A stretch of 33,111 nt of DNA. It comes from Myxococcales bacterium. GTDB taxonomy: Bacteria; Myxococcota_A; Polyangia; Polyangiales; Houyiibacteriaceae. The notes under the pieces were generated by a model, which ran no database searches, was not told the origin of the DNA, and saw nothing but the letters and a program-made list of their open reading frames with translations. The stretch is taken from the NCBI GenBank assembly GCA_020430775.1, contig JAGQJE010000058.1:1-33111 (forward strand). Reading direction: 5' to 3'. Position numbers and translations under genes: made by a program. Shown piece by piece: positions 26,691 to 33,111 of this stretch. The stretch's first letter is position 1. Every line of letters starts with the position of its first letter.

Positions 26691-27982
26691 CCGCCCGGGA
26701 CACCGCGCCGGACACGCTCCCTGCGAACGGCCGGCCGCTTCGCGTCGCGCACGTGACGACCGTCGACCTCTCGCTGCGCTACCTGCTCGCCGACCAGCTC
26801 CGCCGCATCGCACGCGAGGGTTACGAGGTGACGGGCGTGTCAGCGTTCGGCCCCGACGTCGCTTACCTCGAGGCGCGCGGCATCCGGCACCTCGCGGCGC
26901 CGATGACCCGCCGCTTCACGCCGGCCGCCGATCTGCGCGCGCTGCTCGCGCTGGTGCGCCTCATGCGAGCGGAGCGCTTCGACCTCGTCCACACCCACAC
27001 GCCGAAGGCCGGCCTACTCGGTCAGCTCGCGGCGCGCATCGCCGGCGTCCCCCACGTCGTCAACACGCTGCACGGGTTCTACTTCCATGACGACACGCCG
27101 CCGATGAAGCGGCGCTTCTACGTGTGGATGGAGCGCATCGCCGCGCGCTGCTCGGACGCGATCCTGTCCCAGAGCGCGGAGGACATCGAGACCGCGGTCG
27201 CCGAGGGCATCGCCCCGCGCGAGCGGCTCGCGCTGCTCGGCAACGGCATCGACCTGACCCGCTTCGATCGGGGCTCGCTCGACCCCGCCGCCCAGGCCGC
27301 GCTGCGCGCGTCCCTCGGCATCGCGGACGACGCGCTCGTCATCGGCTTCGTCGGGCGCCTCGTAGAGGAGAAGGGCGTGCTCGACCTGCTCCGCGCCGTG
27401 CCGGCGCTGGTCGAGCGCTTTCCGAGCCTGCGCGTGCTGCTCATCGGGCCGCGCGACGACGACAAGGCCGACGCGCTTGGCCCCGAGGTCGCCGCCGATC
27501 CGGCGCTCGAGCGCGCCTGCGTGTTCACCGGCCTGCGCCACGATCTCCCCGCGCTCTATGGGCTCATGGACGTCTTCGTCCTGCCCTCGCACCGAGAGGG
27601 GTTTCCGCGCGTGCCGATGGAGGCGTGCGCGATGGGGGTGCCGGTCGTGCTGACCGACATCCGAGGCTGCCGCGAGGTCGTGCGCGCCGGTGAAGCCGTC
27701 GGCGTCGATGGCGCGAGGGCCCGCGTGCGCGCCGGCGACAACGGCCTGCTCGTGCCGGCGGGCGACCCAGAGGCGCTCGGCGAGGCGATCGCCGCGCTAC
27801 TCGCGGACGCGGCGCGGCGCGGCGAGCTGGGCGCCGCGGGTCGGCGCATCGCGCGCGAGCGCTTCGACCAGGAGCGCGTCTTCGAACGCGTCCTCGCGAC
27901 CTACGAGCGGCTCTTCGCGTCGCCGCGGCGGCGCGGGCCGGTGGCGCGAGGCTTCACCGCGCGCTCGGCGACCAGGCGGTGA
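26687..27982 (+). CDS. GT4-family glycosyltransferase
   Basis: A 431-residue GT-B fold enzyme. The N-terminal domain begins LRVAHVTTVDLSLRYLLADQ and contains HTHTPKAGLLGQLAARIAG and NTLHGFYF, resembling the WcaI/PglA-like glycosyltransferase 4 N-terminus. The C-terminal nucleotide-sugar domain has GFVGRLVEEKGVLDLLRA and the EX7E-type region HREGFPRVPMEACAMGVPVV. A retaining transferase that acts on a lipid-linked saccharide at the inner membrane is most likely. It is coupled to ugd (ATGA) and lies three bases before the initiating sugar transferase. In campylobacter the enzyme acting next after PglC is PglA of the same family; equivalence is inferred from position only. Confidence 0.9.
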   Translation: MTARDTAPDTLPANGRPLRVAHVTTVDLSLRYLLADQLRRIAREGYEVTGVSAFGPDVAYLEARGIRHLAAPMTRRFTPAADLRALLALVRLMRAERFDLVHTHTPKAGLLGQLAARIAGVPHVVNTLHGFYFHDDTPPMKRRFYVWMERIAARCSDAILSQSAEDIETAVAEGIAPRERLALLGNGIDLTRFDRGSLDPAAQAALRASLGIADDALVIGFVGRLVEEKGVLDLLRAVPALVERFPSLRVLLIGPRDDDKADALGPEVAADPALERACVFTGLRHDLPALYGLMDVFVLPSHREGFPRVPMEACAMGVPVVLTDIRGCREVVRAGEAVGVDGARARVRAGDNGLLVPAGDPEALGEAIAALLADAARRGELGAAGRRIARERFDQERVFERVLATYERLFASPRRRGPVARGFTARSATRR

Positions 27983-27985
27983 GCG

Positions 27986-28636
27986 ATGTCGAGACCCGTA
28001 AACTTCTATAAGCGGTTCGGTAAGCGCGCGGTGGACCTCGCGGTGGCGCTGCCCGCGACGGTGCTGCTCTCGCCCGCGGCGGGCGTGGTCGCGCTCACGG
28101 TGCGTCGGAAGCTTGGCAGCCCAGTCCTTTTTCGTCAGCAACGTCCAGGACTTGGCGGTCGATCCTTCGAGCTGGTGAAGTTTCGGACGATGACCGACGC
28201 GCGCGACGAGGCGGGCGCCCTCCTCCCCGACGCGCTCCGGCTGACGCCCTTCGGGCGCTTTCTACGAGCGAGCAGCCTCGACGAGCTGCCGACCTTGTAC
28301 AACGTCCTCAAGGGCGACATGAGCCTCGTCGGACCGCGGCCGCTGCTCACGCAGTACCTCGCCCGTTACTCGCCGGCGCAGGCCCGCCGCCACGAGGTGC
28401 GCCCGGGCATCACCGGCTGGGCCCAGGTCCGCGGTCGCAACGCGCTCAGGTGGGACGACAAGCTCCGCCTCGACGTGTGGTACGTCGACCACTGCTCGGC
28501 CGCGCTCGACGCGCGCATCCTCTTCGAGACGGTGCGCGCCGTGGTCCTCCGTGAGGGCATCAGCGCCGACGGGCACGCGACCATGCCTGAGTTCATGGGC
28601 AGCGAGGCGGCCGCCGCAGAGGGACCGCGCCGGTGA
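27986..28636 (+). CDS. Undecaprenyl-phosphate sugar-1-phosphate transferase (PglC-like, monotopic)
   Basis: A 216-residue bacterial sugar transferase. One N-terminal hydrophobic re-entrant segment (about 14-38) is followed by the catalytic core: LFRQQRPGLGGRSFELVKFRTM, the essential Asp-Glu pair D99-E100 in RASSLDELP, LYNVLKGDMSLVGPRPLL, and PGITGWAQVRGRNALRWDDK. It lacks the large N-terminal multispan domain of WbaP/WcaJ, so it is of the small PglC type that starts a glycan by moving a sugar-1-phosphate from a UDP-sugar to undecaprenyl phosphate. The next two genes resemble PglD and PglE, which points to di-N-acetylbacillosamine or a related amino sugar as substrate. The gene is three bases downstream of the GT4 gene. 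Confidence 0.93.
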   Translation: MSRPVNFYKRFGKRAVDLAVALPATVLLSPAAGVVALTVRRKLGSPVLFRQQRPGLGGRSFELVKFRTMTDARDEAGALLPDALRLTPFGRFLRASSLDELPTLYNVLKGDMSLVGPRPLLTQYLARYSPAQARRHEVRPGITGWAQVRGRNALRWDDKLRLDVWYVDHCSAALDARILFETVRAVVLREGISADGHATMPEFMGSEAAAAEGPRR

Positions 28637-29322
28637 GCCTCCGCCGCCCCGACCGCGCCGAAGACGCCGCGCGCGCGCCCCTGCACGTGCTCGGCGCGTC
28701 CGGTCACGCCAAGGTCGTCATCGCCGCGGTGCGTGCCGCCGGGCTCGAGGTCGAAGCCGTGTACGACGACGACCCCGCGCGCCTCGGCGGCCACACACTC
28801 GGGGCGCCGGTCGCCGGGCCCATAGGCGCCGTCCGACCGGGCGCGCCTGCGGTGGCAGCGCTCGGCGACAACGCCGTGCGCCGCCGCGTCGTCGCGCAGC
28901 TCGCGCCCCTGCGGCTCCGCTGGCAGCGCGTCGTGCACCCGCACGCCTGGGTCTCGCCGGACGCCACTGTCGAGCCTGGCGCGGTCGTCTGCGCCGGCGC
29001 GGTCGTGCAGCCGGGCGCCACGGTCGGCGCACACGCCATCGTCAACACCGGCGCGACCGTTGATCACGACTGCGTGGTCGGGCCCTTCGCCCATGTCGCG
29101 GTCGGCGCGCACCTCGCGGGCGCCGTCACCGTGGGCGAGGGCGTGCTCGTCGGCGCCGGCGCCGTCGTCGTGCAGTGCGTCAGCATCGGGCCGTGGTCCA
29201 CCCTGGGGGCCGGGGCGGTCTGCCTGCACGACCTGGCCGAGCGGGTCGTAGCGGTCGGCGTGCCTGCGCGCGCACACCCCGCTCGCCCGACCGGAGCGCC
29301 GCGCGACGAGGGATCGACATGA
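28633..29322 (+). CDS. PglD/NeuD-like sugar O- or N-acetyltransferase
   Basis: A 229-residue left-handed beta-helix acetyltransferase. The N-terminal domain starts LHVLGASGHAKVVIAAVRAAG, the UDP-sugar-binding Rossmann motif of the PglD family. Hexapeptide repeats follow from about residue 100 (HPHAWVSPDATVEPGAVVCAG ...), with the catalytic-base His H145 in NTGATVDHDC. In the bacillosamine pathway PglD acetylates the 4-amino group made by PglE; PglE-like and PglC-like genes flank it here. The start is GTG at 28633, overlapping the upstream stop (GTGA), and the stop overlaps the next start (ATGA). Confidence 0.9.
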   Translation: MSLRRPDRAEDAARAPLHVLGASGHAKVVIAAVRAAGLEVEAVYDDDPARLGGHTLGAPVAGPIGAVRPGAPAVAALGDNAVRRRVVAQLAPLRLRWQRVVHPHAWVSPDATVEPGAVVCAGAVVQPGATVGAHAIVNTGATVDHDCVVGPFAHVAVGAHLAGAVTVGEGVLVGAGAVVVQCVSIGPWSTLGAGAVCLHDLAERVVAVGVPARAHPARPTGAPRDEGST

Positions 29323-30452
29323 GCTACCGCATCTACCTCTCGCCCCCGGACGTCGGCCCCGAAGAGCGCGCGATGCTCCTCGACGCGTTCGACTCGAACT
29401 GGATCGCCCCGCTCGGCCCGCACGTGGATGCGTTCGAGCGTGAGCTCGCCGAAGCGGCGGGCGTGGGCCACGCGGCCGCGCTCGCCAGCGGGACCGCCGG
29501 GCTCCACCTCGCGCTTCACATGCTGGGCGTCGGCCGTGGCGACGTCGTCCTGACCTCGACGCTCACCTTCGCCGCCACGGCGAACGCGATCGCGTACGTC
29601 GGCGCGGAGCCGGTGTTCATCGACGCGACCCGCGAGAGCTGGAACATGGACCCGGCGCTCCTCGCGGAAGAGCTCGGCGCGCGCGCGCGCTCCGGCACAC
29701 TCCCGAAGGCGGTGGTCGTCGTGGACCTCTACGGGCAGTGCGCCGACTACGACGCGATCGGCGCGGTCTGCGCCCGCTACGAGGTGCCCCTCATCGAAGA
29801 CGCCGCGGAGGCGCTCGGCGCGCGCTACGACGGCCGCCCCGCCGGATCGTTCGGGCGGATCGCAGTCGTCTCGTTCAACGGCAACAAGATCCTCACGACG
29901 AGCGGGGGCGGCGCGCTGCTCTCCGACGACGCGGCGCTCGTCGCGCGCGCGCGCTACCTCGCCTCCCAGGCCCGCCAGCCCGCCGTCCACTACGAGCACA
30001 CCGAGGTCGGATACAACTACCGCCTGAGCAACCTGCTCGCGGCGCTCGGCCGGGCGCAGCTCCGCCGGCTCGACGCGTTCGTCGACAGACGGCGGGCGAA
30101 CCGTGCGTTCTATCGACACGCGTTCAGCACCCCGATCGCCGAGGGCGCCCTTCGCCTCATGCCGGAGGCGCCACGCTGCCGGTCGACCTTCTGGCTCACC
30201 TGCGTCGAGATCGATGCGGACGCGTTCGGAGCGACGGGCGAGGAGATCCGAGGGCGCCTCGCGCGGGCGAACATCGAGGCGCGTCCGGTCTGGAAGCCCA
30301 TGCACCTGCAGCCCGTGTTCGAGGGCCGGCGCGTCGTCGGCGGGTCGGTCGCCGAGTCGCTGTTCGCGCGCGGGCTCTGTCTGCCGAGCGGGAGCGCGTT
30401 GACGAACGCGGAGCTCGAAGAGATCGCGGACCTCGTGCTCGGCGAGCGTTGA
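29319..30452 (+). CDS. DegT/DnrJ/EryC1-family sugar aminotransferase (PglE-like)
   Basis: A 377-residue PLP enzyme expected to aminate a nucleotide 4-keto-sugar. It starts RIYLSPPDVGPEERAMLLDAF, a PglE-like opening, and contains SNWIAPLGPHVDAFE, ALASGTAGLHLALHMLG, the cofactor Asp in PLIEDAAEALGA (D161), the Schiff-base lysine K190 in VVSFNGNKILTTSGGGA, and YNYRLSNLLAALGRAQL. Together with PglD- and PglC-like neighbours it fits synthesis of an acetamido-4-amino-dideoxy sugar. The 4,6-dehydratase (PglF-type) that must supply the keto-sugar is not in the window. ATGA overlap with the upstream gene; 35 bases separate it from the convergent membrane protein gene. Confidence 0.93.
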   Translation: MSYRIYLSPPDVGPEERAMLLDAFDSNWIAPLGPHVDAFERELAEAAGVGHAAALASGTAGLHLALHMLGVGRGDVVLTSTLTFAATANAIAYVGAEPVFIDATRESWNMDPALLAEELGARARSGTLPKAVVVVDLYGQCADYDAIGAVCARYEVPLIEDAAEALGARYDGRPAGSFGRIAVVSFNGNKILTTSGGGALLSDDAALVARARYLASQARQPAVHYEHTEVGYNYRLSNLLAALGRAQLRRLDAFVDRRRANRAFYRHAFSTPIAEGALRLMPEAPRCRSTFWLTCVEIDADAFGATGEEIRGRLARANIEARPVWKPMHLQPVFEGRRVVGGSVAESLFARGLCLPSGSALTNAELEEIADLVLGER

Positions 30453-30487
30453 AGCGCGCGCCGATGGGGTGGATCCGCGAGCGGCTG

Positions 30488-31726
30488 CTAGCGACCGCCC
30501 GGTGAGGCGGCGCCGGATGAGGCGGCGCCGGATGAGGCGGCGCGGGGCCCATCCCGCGCGCGCTCGATGCGAACGATCACGCCGTATGCGACGACGACCG
30601 CGAGCAGCACCCAGAACGGACGGAACCGCATGCCATTGTGGAAGAGCCCATACCCGAGGGCGGGCATGAGCATCAGCGCGGTGCGCAGCTCGCCGGCCCG
30701 CAGCACGCGCACGGCGAACACGATGAAGAGCCCCGCGCCCACCACGCCGTAGCAAAACACAATGCTCGCCGCGCTCGAGTGGACCTCGAGCTTGTTCGGG
30801 TTGAAGCGGAGATAGTCTCCCTCGCCTGCGCCCAGCAGCAAGTAGCGCGGATTGTCGACAATGCGATCGAGGCCGCGCTCCTCCGCGAAGTGCGCGAGCG
30901 AGTTCGACTCTACGTTGCTCACGCGCGCCTGCCAGAGCGGGTCGTCGACGTCCGTCGGATCGTAGTAAAGCGACACTATGAAGAGCGGGATCGCGACGAG
31001 GGCGAGCGCCAGCGGATTGCGCGCGAGATAGAAGCCGAGCAACAGGAGCAGCCCCGCGGCGCCGGCCCGAGAGTGGCCGCGGTATTCGAGGTACGCCGCG
31101 GCCGCCATCAGCCCGATGAGCACCGCCGCGGACAGGTTGGCGCGCTTGGCGAGCACCACCACCAGCGTGACGCTCATCAGTACGTAGTAAGCGAGCTGGT
31201 TCGGGTTGTTGAAGTACAGGACGAGCCGGCCGCCCGTCGTGCGCCCGCCGGCGAGCGCGAGGACCGTCAGCATCAGGATGGACGCGGCGAACCCATACGC
31301 CGTCGCCCGCAGCCACGCGTCGCCGCGGTAGCCAGTGAGCACGAGGTACCCGACGAAGACCATCAGGTTGAAGACGTAGAACAAGGTCGCGCGGAGGAAG
31401 TCCGTCCGCGCCGTGATGGCCGCCCACGAGAGGTTGCAGAGCGCGACGTAGAGCGTGAACGCGACGAGCGCGATGACCGGACGCGCGACTGAGCTCGGCA
31501 GAGAGGGCCTGAGCGCGAGGATGGGCAGGCCGAGGATCGCGACGAGCACGGCGTCCGACGGCTGAGGGTTTCCCGCCGAGAAGACGTAGAACGGCATCAG
31601 CAGGATGGTCGCCATCCACAGCCACTCGACCCACGGGAGTGAGCGCCGCTTCGAGCGCGTGGCCGGGTGCGGCCGCCCCGCGGACGGGGGCTGCGGGGCG
31701 TGCGCTGGCTCGGCGGCGGGTTGCAC
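30488..31726 (-). CDS. O-antigen ligase/polymerase-like (Wzy/WaaL) membrane protein
   Basis: A 412-residue integral membrane protein with about ten hydrophobic segments (for example WLWMATILLMPFYVFSAG, LRATLFYVFNLMVFVGYLVL, LAYYVLMSVTLVVVLA, NPLALALVAIPLFIVSLYY). A large periplasmic loop (about residues 265-325, around RVSNVESNSLAHFAEERGLD and LLLGAGEGDY...NKLEVHSSAA) includes the HS pair typical of O-antigen ligase-family proteins. Polymerisation or ligation of a lipid-linked glycan is likely; the two cannot be separated by sequence. The start is GTG at 31726, 12 bases after the GT2 gene stop. The C-terminus is a Ser/Ala/Gly repeat from a DNA tandem repeat. Confidence 0.85.
   Translation of the reverse strand: MQPAAEPAHAPQPPSAGRPHPATRSKRRSLPWVEWLWMATILLMPFYVFSAGNPQPSDAVLVAILGLPILALRPSLPSSVARPVIALVAFTLYVALCNLSWAAITARTDFLRATLFYVFNLMVFVGYLVLTGYRGDAWLRATAYGFAASILMLTVLALAGGRTTGGRLVLYFNNPNQLAYYVLMSVTLVVVLAKRANLSAAVLIGLMAAAAYLEYRGHSRAGAAGLLLLLGFYLARNPLALALVAIPLFIVSLYYDPTDVDDPLWQARVSNVESNSLAHFAEERGLDRIVDNPRYLLLGAGEGDYLRFNPNKLEVHSSAASIVFCYGVVGAGLFIVFAVRVLRAGELRTALMLMPALGYGLFHNGMRFRPFWVLLAVVVAYGVIVRIERARDGPRAASSGAASSGAASPGGR
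30503..30546. repeat. 15-base tandem repeat at the end of the Wzy-like gene
   Basis: Two full copies and one nearly full copy of tgaggcggcgccgga lie head to tail. They code for the repeated Ser-Ser-Gly-Ala-Ala tail of the Wzy-like protein, so copy-number change would lengthen or shorten its cytosolic C-terminus in frame. Each copy contains the palindrome ggcgcc. Confidence 0.8.
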
Positions 31727-31738
31727 TTCGGCCAGCCC

Positions 31739-32689
31739 CTACGCCGCGCGCATGCCGAGCGTCGCTGCGATGGGCGCGACCGCTGCGCGTGCCCGCGCGA
31801 ACGACTCGTGCACCGCGTGTGTCGCGGGCTGCCAGCGGCGATCTATGAGGCGCTGCTCGAGGCCAGCGGCGCCCGCGGCGCGGTAGACCGCCGCGCGGGC
31901 GAGGGTCTTCGCGACGTTGACGGCGACCGAGACCGGCTGCGTCCGCCTGTACTGGAGGTAGGAGCGCACGCGGTAGTGATACCCCTCGAGCGTGCGCTCG
32001 AGCGACGCGGCGGCGGCCTGCGAGTACGCGTAGACCGGCGTGTCGCTCACGGCGTACCGCTCGCCGAGGACCGCCTGGATCAAGAAGTCGGAGTCCTGCG
32101 ACCGACGGAACGCAGGGTTGAACGACGCGCCCTCGATCGCGCTCATGCGGAGCATCGCCGGCGGGAACGAAAACGGCGGCGGCCCGAGGCGAGCGAAGCG
32201 CGCGACGGTCAGGGTGTCGCCGGGTCGCAGCCCTGCGGAGGTCATGCCGACGACCTCGTCGCGCGCGTCCGTGATGGCGCACACGCCGCTCACCGCGGCG
32301 AGCGCAGGGTTGGCCCCGAGTATCCCGACCTGGTGGGCGAGCTTGTCCGGGAAGAGCCAGTCGTCCGAGTCGAGCATCGACAGAAAGTCACCGCGCGCCA
32401 TCTCGAGGCAGCGCTGCCGTGCCGCCCCGCGGCCGCGGTTCTCCGGGAAACGCTCGACGCGAAGCCGCGGATCATCCACGGCGCGCAGCACATCCCACGT
32501 CGCGTCGGTCGAGCCGTCGTCGACGATGACCGCTTCCCAGCGCGCGTGCGTCTGCGCGAGAAGCGAGGCGAGGGCCATCGGCAGAGTCTCCGCGGCGTTG
32601 AAGCATGGCATCATCACCGACACGAGCGGGCTGCCAGCGCCGCTCGCGTCACCGCCTCCGGTGCGGAACTCCTCGGGGATCGTGTCCAT
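31739..32689 (-). CDS. GT2-family glycosyltransferase
   Basis: A 316-residue GT-A inverting glycosyltransferase. It shows LVSVMMPCFNAAETLPMALASL, VIVDDGSTDAT, and the metal-binding DxD (D107-S-D109 in LSMLDSDDWLFPDKL), followed by an acceptor region with FNPAFRRSQDSDFLIQAVL. No membrane span is evident, so it works at the cytosolic face on a lipid-linked glycan. ATG 32689 was chosen where homology begins; the frame stays open through the repeats upstream, which are not coding. No clear Shine-Dalgarno is seen. It is co-transcribed with the Wzy-like gene and belongs to the surface-glycan locus, although on the opposite strand to the ugd operon. Confidence 0.92.
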   Translation of the reverse strand: MDTIPEEFRTGGGDASGAGSPLVSVMMPCFNAAETLPMALASLLAQTHARWEAVIVDDGSTDATWDVLRAVDDPRLRVERFPENRGRGAARQRCLEMARGDFLSMLDSDDWLFPDKLAHQVGILGANPALAAVSGVCAITDARDEVVGMTSAGLRPGDTLTVARFARLGPPPFSFPPAMLRMSAIEGASFNPAFRRSQDSDFLIQAVLGERYAVSDTPVYAYSQAAAASLERTLEGYHYRVRSYLQYRRTQPVSVAVNVAKTLARAAVYRAAGAAGLEQRLIDRRWQPATHAVHESFARARAAVAPIAATLGMRAA

Positions 32690-32837
32690 GGTCGCTGCGG
32701 GGCGACATCGCACGAGCGCCGCGCCCTGTCCACCGAAGCGGTGCTGCGCGACCTGAGCGGGGGCGTGGGGGCGCCGTTCCGCGCGACGGAACGCGGGCCC
32801 TCCGCAGCGTCGAACTCCGGCCGGTCGCCATTCACGA

Positions 32838-32866
32838 CCAGATCTTTCCGCCCCCAACAGATCTGG
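32838..32866. other. Inverted repeat upstream of the GT2 gene
   Basis: A perfect 8-base inverted repeat, ccagatct (32838-32845) and agatctgg (32859-32866), with a 13-base spacer, lies about 150 bases upstream of the GT2 start. It overlaps the left edge of the 76-base tandem repeat. It could be an operator or hairpin; nothing decides between these. Confidence 0.45.
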
Positions 32867-33070
32867 CAATGCAAATCCCTCCGAGGGTAGATTCGCTCGG
32901 CGGCCGCGGCGCGGTGGATCTTTCCGCCCTCGCCGAACCGTGAGGTTTAAATCCCTCCGAGGGTAGATTCGCTCGGCGGCGGCGGCGCGGTGGTGGATCT
33001 TTCCTGTGTGGCGCGAAGGTCGAAAAAATCGCTCCGGGGGCGGATTCGGCGCAACGGGGCGGTGGCGGGG
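32841..33070. repeat. Tandem repeat with 76-79 base period
   Basis: The motif gatctttcc occurs at 32841, 32917 and 32996, and the motif aaatccctccgagggtag at 32873 and 32949, with a diverged version (aaatcgctccggggg) at 33026. The first two units are about 90% identical over their right halves; the third is degenerate. No gene crosses the block, and the 422 bases from 32690 to the right edge otherwise hold nothing I recognise. The short T/A-rich motifs stand out in a very GC-rich setting and may be binding sites. Confidence 0.8.
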
Positions 33071-33111
33071 TCGATGAGTGGGTATGTCTGACCCCCGTAT
33101 GTGCATCCCCG

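Noticed and set aside
32841-33070. CRISPR array or integron att sites
   Set aside because: The repeats occupy almost the whole period, the intervening sequence is also repeated, and there is no cas or integrase gene.

Overview
The window is about 33 kb of very GC-rich chromosomal DNA from a bacterium with Myxococcota-like features. These are inferred from style only: dense operons, a Ser/Thr kinase with a PP2C phosphatase, HEAT and acidic hypotheticals, multiheme c-type lipoproteins, Arg/Asp-repeat proteins, and -10 boxes of the TAGCTT/TACGAT type. No rRNA, tRNA, insertion sequence, phage or CRISPR was recognised.

Layout. Positions 1-4485 (minus strand) carry a HARE-HTH/Mrr-like DNA-binding protein, a lytic transglycosylase lipoprotein, a receiver-histidine kinase hybrid and the first codons of a cysteine desulfurase that runs off the left edge. 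After a 569-base divergent gap, ddl (5055) is followed by a tight plus-strand sulfur operon (6170-10503): an Rrf2 regulator, a cysteine synthase, a ThiF/MoeB-type adenylyltransferase, a CysO-like sulfur carrier ending in GG, a small degenerate E1-like protein, a CysM-like synthase and a JAMM protease of the Mec type. This is the thiocarboxylate (CysO/CysM/Mec) route to cysteine known from mycobacteria, here with an adenylyltransferase apparently split into a catalytic part and a pseudo-E1 part.

A bidirectional stem-loop separates it from the minus-strand ribosomal operon rpsP-khpA-rimM-trmD-rplS (13312-10593). Inside that operon the trmD-rplS gap is swollen to 388 bases by simple repeats that would give a G-rich, quadruplex-prone transcript. 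Next come a metallophosphatase-like/four-heme cytochrome fusion (plus) and a convergent three-gene operon of B12-binding protein, bicupin lipoprotein and acyl-CoA dehydrogenase (minus).

Positions 17791-23348 hold a membrane Ser/Thr kinase and three linked genes of unknown function (acidic protein, HEAT-repeat membrane protein, hypothetical). A family 4 uracil-DNA glycosylase and a PP2C phosphatase diverge at about 24.3 kb. From 25380 to the right end lies a surface-glycan locus: ugd, a GT4 glycosyltransferase, PglC-, PglD- and PglE-like genes for an acetamido-sugar start unit on undecaprenyl phosphate, then on the minus strand a Wzy/O-antigen-ligase-like membrane protein and a GT2 glycosyltransferase. 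The last 270 bases contain a tandem 76-base repeat with no gene.

Two expression habits recur. Many neighbouring genes overlap by exactly four bases (ATGA/GTGA). Several operon-first genes have a -10-like box only 6-8 bases before the start codon and no Shine-Dalgarno sequence, which suggests leaderless mRNAs. All assignments are by reading motifs, without database searches.
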